A DNA stretch of 64,000 nucleotides. Origin: Theobroma cacao (lineage: Eukaryota > Streptophyta > Magnoliopsida > Malvales > Malvaceae). The translations under genes were made by a program, and so were the position numbers. Each line of letters begins with the position of its first letter. Positions within the stretch are counted from its first letter, which is position 1. Shown in pieces: positions 57,815-64,000 of the stretch. The DNA is taken from NCBI RefSeq assembly GCF_000208745.1, contig NC_030851.1, positions 36,353,442 through 36,417,441 on the forward strand. The letters run 5' to 3'. A model generated the notes under the pieces. That model saw only the letters and a program-made list of their open reading frames with translations, ran no database searches and had not been told where the DNA came from.

Positions 57815-58556
57815 ATATGAAATATCCAAACATTTCATAGGAGACCCCTCTCATTTAAGAGATAGAAATTCAGAATTACTATCAAACTTAAAATGCAAAA
57901 AATTAACTGATTTCAAATGGTACAAAGACATGTTTATGACAAGAGTAATGCAGAGATCAAATAATAATCAACCTTTTTGAAAAGAGAAATTCTTAGCTGG
58001 ACTTCCTACGCTGTTAGGAGAAAATATTAGGAATCAAATAAAAGAAACCCATAAAGGAATAATATTTTATGAAAATCTTACATACGGAGAACTCATAAGC
58101 TTTATCTAAAAAGAATGACTAAAAATCTGTCAAGATTTAAAACTCCAAAGACAATTAAAGAAAGAAAGAAAATTATGTGCAAAAGAATTGGGATCATTTT
58201 ATCAATAATTTGATATCAAAAATGAATTTTTTTCCCTCAAGACCTTGTTGCTCTACAAAACAAAGAAAACATAAGAAAAACCTTTAAGAATATTATCAAA
58301 AGCCAAAATACAAGAAATATAAAAAACAAAAACAGAAACAAAACAAATCCAGTAATATAGATAAAATAATAAAATATTTTAGATGTGAAAAAACTGGTCA
58401 TATTTCAAAATATTACAAAATAAGAAAGAAAATCAACCAACTCCAACTAGGAGAGGAAACTGAACAAAAAATCAATGAAATACTCTTAAAAACATCAACA
58501 TCTGATGTTGATGAAACGATTAATAGTGAATCTTCAGAAAATTTACAATCCTCATA
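57815..58556 (+). pseudogene. Decayed caulimovirid (plant pararetrovirus) coat-protein fragment
   Basis: Broken frames on the plus strand carry the coat-protein signature of the Caulimoviridae: a YGELISF-like block, a Lys-rich basic stretch, and a zinc-knuckle position at 58375-58416. In the knuckle the first and last Cys are Tyr, while the middle Cys and the His remain. Frames are interrupted by several stops, for example near 57979 and 58110. Acidic serine-rich sequence follows. No movement protein, RT or other viral gene is adjacent, so this is an isolated, non-functional endogenous fragment. Genus not assigned. Confidence 0.75.
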
Positions 58557-58634
58557 ATATTAAGAGATAAAAGACATTTTTATTTCAATGATTCTTTATT
58601 AAGAACTATCGAAACAAGTATCTGTAGAAGACAT

Positions 58635-58665
<31 letters not shown>

Positions 58666-61569
58666 TTCTTTTAGTAGAAGACAATTGAGGACACTAAATT
58701 TTGTATACCTCCTTAAATTTCCGTCCGTTAATTCCAACTGTTTGAGACAAACCCAAGTGACATCAGTGGTAAAATGTAGAAGGAAAAAAAAAAGAAAAGA
58801 AAAAAAAACCGAAAACAATAACTTCTTGGAATGTTGTCGGTGGAAAAACATGCATGGGACACGGGAGCAGCCGGGCAAGAAAGAGAAATAATAAGCATAT
58901 AATATTGTTTGACTTCTTGCTCCAGTTGGCTACGGGGGGTTAATTACCATTTCATTTAGTATATTAATTTTCTATTTTATAAAAAATTATTAACAAGTTA
59001 AAGTAAAGTCGTATACATACTTGATTAAAAAGATAAGCTTTTTTAATATATTATGGCAGAAGGTTGATATATGTTTCTATGAGAAGATAAAATTGGGTTC
59101 AACATTTACTCCACACTCATTATTAATGTGGGCATAAATGGGTAGTGGGTATTAAATATTTGCCAATACTTTCTTCACAAAAGTAAATACCAGCTTTCGA
59201 TCATGCATCGATAAAGATGGCATTTAGTAATTATTACACATCATCTGTATCCCAAAACACAAAAGAGATGTAGCCGGTAGCCTTATTAATTCCTGTGCCC
59301 AATTCCTTTGGAACCTTTAATGGCTAGAGCATGGTAAGTGAGGAAGAAATTATTACATGGCTTGAAAAAAACTAAAGAAAAGAGAGATAAATAGATAGAT
59401 GGATGTGTACTTTTCGTGATATCTAGATTCTATTTAAATAACATAGTATTTAACCAAATTCAAATATAGTAGAATATAAACTTAAATTCCAACTATCCCA
59501 TTTTTGGGGACAATAAGATTACTGACAATATGGAATTAATCACACGGGGTAAAGTGTTCAAAAAATTAATGTTTAAAAAAATACCAAAAATCACATAAAG
59601 TTAGAAGTTAAATTTTCCCATGTAAAACGGGTTATAAGATCAGCACGATTAGTAGCGGAATAAGGATTTTATGTTTGAGGGATCGAAAAGTTGAACACAA
59701 TATATATAAACCAATTTTGATGGAAAAAATTCATATGAAAATTATACAAATAAATTCTAAAAATCATTCAAAGAATCAATCTTAATAATTTACTTAAAAA
59801 ATTAACTAGTATAATTATAAATATTTTAAGAATGACAATAATCTCAATTTCTAGATAAACTTAACAATAAACAAAAATTAACAAATATAATAACAAAAAT
59901 TTCAATGGAAAGCAATCTATTAAAAAATATTAAGGGCTATCAATAAATAATTCAATGGGAAGCAATTTCCTAAAATTAAATATAATATTAATAAATAATT
60001 CAATGACGAAGCAATTCTGAATTAAAAACTTAATTGTTCACAAGAATCTAAACAAATAAAAAAACACAAATAATTTGTAGGAAAATAATCAAACAATCTT
60101 GTATAATAACTAACATTAAGTGCTTAATCAAATCTTTGTTTTGTTTCTTTCAACAAAAAAAGACTAAAACGGTAAATCCTAAATCAAAATCATCAAGTAG
60201 AAATTATTAAATAAAAAAATTAAAAATTAAATTTTTTTTTAAAAAAAGTACATAAACCAAACTTATCAATTATCATGATATAAAAATTAAGTTATCGACT
60301 AAAGGTTTTTTGTACAGAGAATGCTGGCAAGTAAAAAAGTGTAAAAATAAAAAATTGTTTTTATAGCATTTGGTAAAAAGAAAAGAGAACAAGAGGGGAT
60401 GGTTGTGAGGTTTTGAAGAAGTAAAGTTTGAGAATAATTCTACTGTAATAGATTTTATTTTAGTCTTATTAAAATTAGTTGTTAACTAATTGTTATAGAA
60501 CATTTCACTAAATAAAAAATTATTGTAGGGACAAAATTATAAAACTCTAAAAAAATCAAAATACGTTAAAAAAATTTTAAAATTTTTATAAAAGTGAAAC
60601 TATTAAATTTTAAAAAATAAAGATAAATTATAAAATTTTTGAAATTGTTGGAAGGGCAGGGCCCCCACTAGCCCCCCTCCCCTCAGCCTCTAAGCACGAC
60701 ATGATCATGATAGTTTTCTACGTTGGCACGAACCTATAATCAATTATTTATTGGCTGAGTTTTAAAATATTAACACAATTAAAGTATGAAATACGATGAT
60801 CTTAAATTCAATTTACTTAATTTTACATCGCATTTGTGCCATGTTGACATGTCGTATAAAAAAATTGTCACATCTAAATCTATTGGTAGATGAAGTTCAC
60901 TTAATTATAATTATTACAAGTTTCACGTATCAACGTTATATTGTGATACAAGATAAATTTTTTTAGAGTAAAAATTGAAAATGTTAATAAAATTATAAAT
61001 ATAAATATTTATTTAAATAAAATAAATTTAAATATTTACATTATTTATATTTTATAAATTAATTAATAAATATATTTATCTCAATCTTATCTATCCCTAA
61101 AAACATCGTGTAAAGCAGAATCCAATTAGGCATGGACCATAGGCCATCTCAACTAGACTGGTCTCTATAAATGTGACGGCCCATTTCACACCTCTAACAA
61201 GTGCCTACGGTCCCCGGTCCATTGTGCTGGACTGCTGGCTATTGGTAGCAAACTGGGTCAGGAAAAAGAACACTACCACATTTGATGAAAGTGAGGAGGG
61301 CAACATATATTCAAATATAACTGTTGTATATAAAAATCAAAGGTAAAATATTTTCATTTTTTAATTTTAAGTCATAATTTTATATAAATTTATTAATTAT
61401 CAAAGTAAACAATTCATCTCAAAAATGTAAATAATGTTAACAAAATATGAAAAGATTAAAATACTTTTACTTTTTAATTAATTTAAAAAATATTATATAT
61501 ATTTTTTAAAAAAAATTTCAACTTCCAAGAGGAGCACCGATCAATGAAATTAATAAAAATTATATAATA
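58557..61569. other. Intergenic, no gene seen
   Basis: AT-rich DNA with an (AT)n run, poly-A/T runs, and a short GC-rich patch near 60655-60695 (AGGGCAGGGCCCCCACTAGC). The last may be part of an unidentified repeat. No gene is supported. Confidence 0.5.
58634..58661. repeat. (AT)n microsatellite
   Basis: A run of about 14 AT units just after the pararetroviral fragment. Confidence 0.9.
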
Positions 61570-61760
61570 ATAATTTTTAAAATTAAAAAAAAGTAAAATT
61601 ATCCTTTCAATATTGTTACGTCATCAAATTAATAGAAACACTAACGATTGACTAACGGCTACATCTATGTGTCTAGCGAAAGATATTTTTTTGGACAGAA
61701 TATCAATTTCTAAAACTAATAGACTCATTTGAAATTTCAATTAAAACTTAAGAGATAAGG
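61570..61760. repeat. Dispersed repeat, copy B
   Basis: The same ordered words as copy A occur here: AAAATTATCCTTTCAATATT, ACGTCATCAAATTAATAG, ACGATTGACTAACGGCT, TTTTTTTGGACAG and AATTAAAACTTAA. Substitutions and indels are scattered. Confidence 0.75.
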
Positions 61761-62640
61761 ATGTTCTACACAAAAATAAATTATGTATCTTATTATTTGC
61801 AAAAAGTTTTTTTTAATTATAATTTATTCAAAAAAATATTTATCAACTATTACATTTAAAGGTATCTTTTACTTTTCGCTTTCAAAAGTAATAAGTGAAT
61901 AACAAAAATATTAATCAAACGAGACACAACCTAGCTAATTAATTTAAAAAAAATGCATAGACAATTATATATTCTACATGATTGCATGAAATAATATCTT
62001 GTTATAATAATTATTTAATTTAAGTAATGGAATAATATTTTCAACTTTTATAAATATTTAAAACTTTTGGACATACTGCAAAAACTCTTTTAATAATAAA
62101 ATATATAAAAAATTAAAAATAATGTGTTTGTATAATTCTTTTTCTCAATCAAACCATTTTTTTGCGACATCAGCACATGTCTTGACTCCTTGACACTATC
62201 TATTTGCCTAACGTGAATAAGTATATGCCTATCATGTAATTGTTTTATGGAGGAAATTGTGAGAAATGAACCTCTTGATAAGATGATTTCAGAAATAATC
62301 ACCCATATAAAGTTATCTGTTTTTAGTAAAAAATAAGCATGAGTAGACCAAAATGCCTTTAAAAACATAGTTTCAAATTAAGGTCTCGATATCTCCCTCC
62401 CGTCAGAGAGAAAATAGAAATAAATAAATAAATGCTCAACTGTTTGAGCTCTCTCATCTTTCTCTCTTAACTCTCTGAACTGTCTCAACTCTGTCAACTC
62501 TCTATTGAGCACCATCGTCATCAGCTCTCTGAACTGTATGATCTCTGTCAACTCTTTGTTGAGCACCATCGTCATCGGGCTGTGATCTATCTCTCGGCAT
62601 TTGACCATATTGTCGTAGATTAACAAACCCTATAGCAGAG
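61761..62640. other. Upstream region of the MULE-like gene, including a 54-bp duplication
   Basis: AT-rich DNA to about 62380, then a CT-rich leader with a tandem duplication (separate entry), possibly 5' UTR of the following gene. I could not define a terminal inverted repeat. Confidence 0.45.
62471..62578. repeat. Tandem duplication, 54-bp unit, two copies
   Basis: CTCTCTGAACTGT at 62471 recurs at 62525, and both copies end in TTGAGCACCATCGTCATC. It lies upstream of the MULE-like start codon. Confidence 0.9.
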
Positions 62641-62651
62641 ATGACATCAAG

Positions 62652-63112
62652 GTATGTTATTAGGTTTATTGCTACAATACTTAAATTTCTGAAACATTTT
62701 GTGTAAATTAGAACATGGATTAGAAACATTGCCCAGAGTTGTTACACGCCATGCATTTATAACATGTGTTAGTGTTATTTTAGCCTATCACGACATTGGT
62801 TATTTTAGGGCAGTTCGTGTAACGAGTCAGTAGTTACACTGATTAACGTGTCACACACCATGGGTATCTTAGGCCAGTTCGTGTAAGGATGGACATAGTA
62901 ATTATAGTGATTGGCGTGTCAACTAGGCGTGTTACTATAGTTTACGTTATATGCATGGCGTGTTACCACATTTTACGTTACATGCATGGCGTGTTACCAC
63001 ATTTTACATTACATGCATGGCGTGTTACCACATGACTAACAAATTCTAGAACACGGCATGTCATGTGATGTGTTAAATGATTGACAAATTATTGTTGTTT
63101 TCAAAATTTCAG
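62652..63112 (+). other. Probable first intron of the MULE-like gene, with tandem repeats
   Basis: GTATGT...TTTCAG, 461 bp. It contains three 31-bp tandem units and several ATGCATGGCGTGTTA words. Confidence 0.55.
62940..63031. repeat. Three tandem copies of a 31-bp unit
   Basis: The unit ATGCATGGCGTGTTACCACA / TTTTACGTTAC recurs with GCATGGCG at 62953, 62984 and 63015. A single inverted-sense relative (ACACGCCATGCAT) lies at 62743-62755. Confidence 0.92.
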
Positions 63113-64000
63113 TGGGGTTCCAGTTGTGCGACTTGTGATAAGACATAGTAGTCAGTGGGTGAATGACATTTACAAGGGTGGTGAGTCACGAATGAGGGGG
63201 TTATGAGTGATTTGTCATTTGTGGGATTGATGAAGCTGGTTGAAGATGTTGTTGGGGTAAACTCAGAAATTAACGAGATTGAGTTACATGCATTGATTAA
63301 TATACCCGAAGAGTTATCACGGCCAATTATCAAAGACGATGAGGATGTTGCATTAATTCTGCTAGAACAGAGGAATGTTCCAACTATGTATGTTAGCATT
63401 AAGGGACGCCAAACAAATGTTATGTCACATGAAAAGCTGAACAACATGGTAATCAGCTGAATCAAAATGAGATATACAATGTTTCACATATACCACAACA
63501 TTCTGTCCGTAACCCACAAAAATGACAATTGACGTATGCACAAGAGTTTCTGTAGCCCGGTAGACACACGACATTCACAGAACAGTTGGCTGCACAATTT
63601 CGATCAGGATGTGCATTGAACCAATTAGTTACTTGTGTCCAACAAATGCAACGATCGGGTGAAACTGTACAAGGTGTAATGACATTTTCAAATGAGAATG
63701 CAACATTTCAGGACAACACTATGACGTTGGAGGGTGACACTGCGACGCTCAAGGATAATACTACATCTGATGAGGGAAATGAGGATTTGTTCCTTGCCGG
63801 TGAAGATAGATTTGATGACAATTCAGATGATGGACTTGATGAATGGCATGATGAGAGTTCAGAAGAGGACTGGATTTATGACAATGACATTCCAATTTGT
63901 AATAATGTTGAAGGAGAAATGGAACCTATTGGAGGTGTTGATGTAGGAGATGGCCTCATATACAATAACCCCATCGTTGATGAAAACGGGATTCGTTCCC

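Larger units (their letters stand above)
62641..64000 (+). pseudogene. MuDR/MULE-type transposase, N-terminal part, spliced, runs off the window
   Basis: A short coding exon ATGACATCAAG (62641-62651) is followed by GTATGT, and TTTCAG ends at 63112. Joining keeps frame and gives MTSSGVPVVRLVIRHSSQWV, then IYKGGESRMRG. After a one-base loss near 63204 come MSDLSFVGLMKLVEDVVGVN and NEIELHALINIPEELSRPII. Basic/aromatic then acidic sequence continues with FRSGCALNQLVTCVQQMQ and, near 63780-63960, an acidic stretch (NSDDGLDEWHDESSEEDW). This order (GG..W..Y.GG, then an acidic linker before the DNA-binding and DDE domains) fits N termini of plant MuDR-like transposases. The catalytic region would be beyond the window. 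Stops near 63460-63560 suggest decay or additional introns. Confidence 0.6.

Noticed and set aside
62090..62729. Minus-strand frames near the MULE-like gene
   Set aside because: Low-complexity translations of the duplicated 54-bp unit and its AT-rich flank; no domain.
1..64000. tRNA or rRNA genes
   Set aside because: None recognised by eye; the only tRNA-like matches are the two retrotransposon primer sites.

Overview
This is a nuclear plant window. The genes have spliced exons with plant-like GT/AG introns, the intergenic DNA is AT-rich with (AT)n microsatellites, most of the sequence is LTR retrotransposon, and two runs of N mark a draft assembly. The repeat types (Ogre-type Ty3/gypsy, a Ty1/copia element with an extra 3' ORF and many ATGTATCGATACAT-like palindromes) suggest a eudicot, perhaps Malvaceae such as Theobroma. 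That placement rests on recognition only, not on a search.

Only two host genes are well supported, both on the minus strand. At 234-5902 is a four-exon UEV1/MMS2-type ubiquitin-conjugating enzyme variant (161 residues). At 45638-47754 is a five-exon PLATZ zinc-finger protein (213 residues). I reconstructed both exon by exon and all junctions keep frame.

From about 9.8 to 43.4 kb the window is one stack of nested retroelements, all on the minus strand. The oldest layer is a LINE RNase H remnant (9840-10390). Next to it is a Sirevirus-like Ty1/copia element (10392-14834) whose 3' part keeps an LTR, a polypurine tract, the end of pol, and an additional broken ORF between pol and the polypurine tract. 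An old Ogre-type Ty3/gypsy element entered that copia at 14835. Its 3' LTR was split by a 5.8-kb LTR element that carries only a gag-like ORF (15771-21616). Its pol was split by a second, structurally complete Ogre-type element (25826-41537) with a perfect 5-bp target duplication GTATA. The inner Ogre has LTRs, a tRNA-Arg primer site, ORF1, gag, protease plus G-patch, RT, two RNase H domains, integrase, a 3' tandem-repeat tract and a polypurine tract. Its frames are broken and its RT YVDD box has become YVNN. The outer element is truncated near 43440.

Further right lie a complete but mutated Ty1/copia element on the plus strand (49062-55118, target duplication ATTAT, primer-binding site missing), a possible LINE tail (about 57260-57592), a decayed caulimovirid coat-protein fragment (57815-58556), a dispersed repeat found twice (about 43560-43790 and 61570-61760), and the 5' end of a MuDR/MULE transposase gene that runs off the right edge (62641-64000).

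The most unusual signals are three: the extra ORF in the 3' region of the copia element, a promoter-like TATA plus pyrimidine module conserved on the antisense strand in all three Ogre LTR copies, and the five-layer nest itself.
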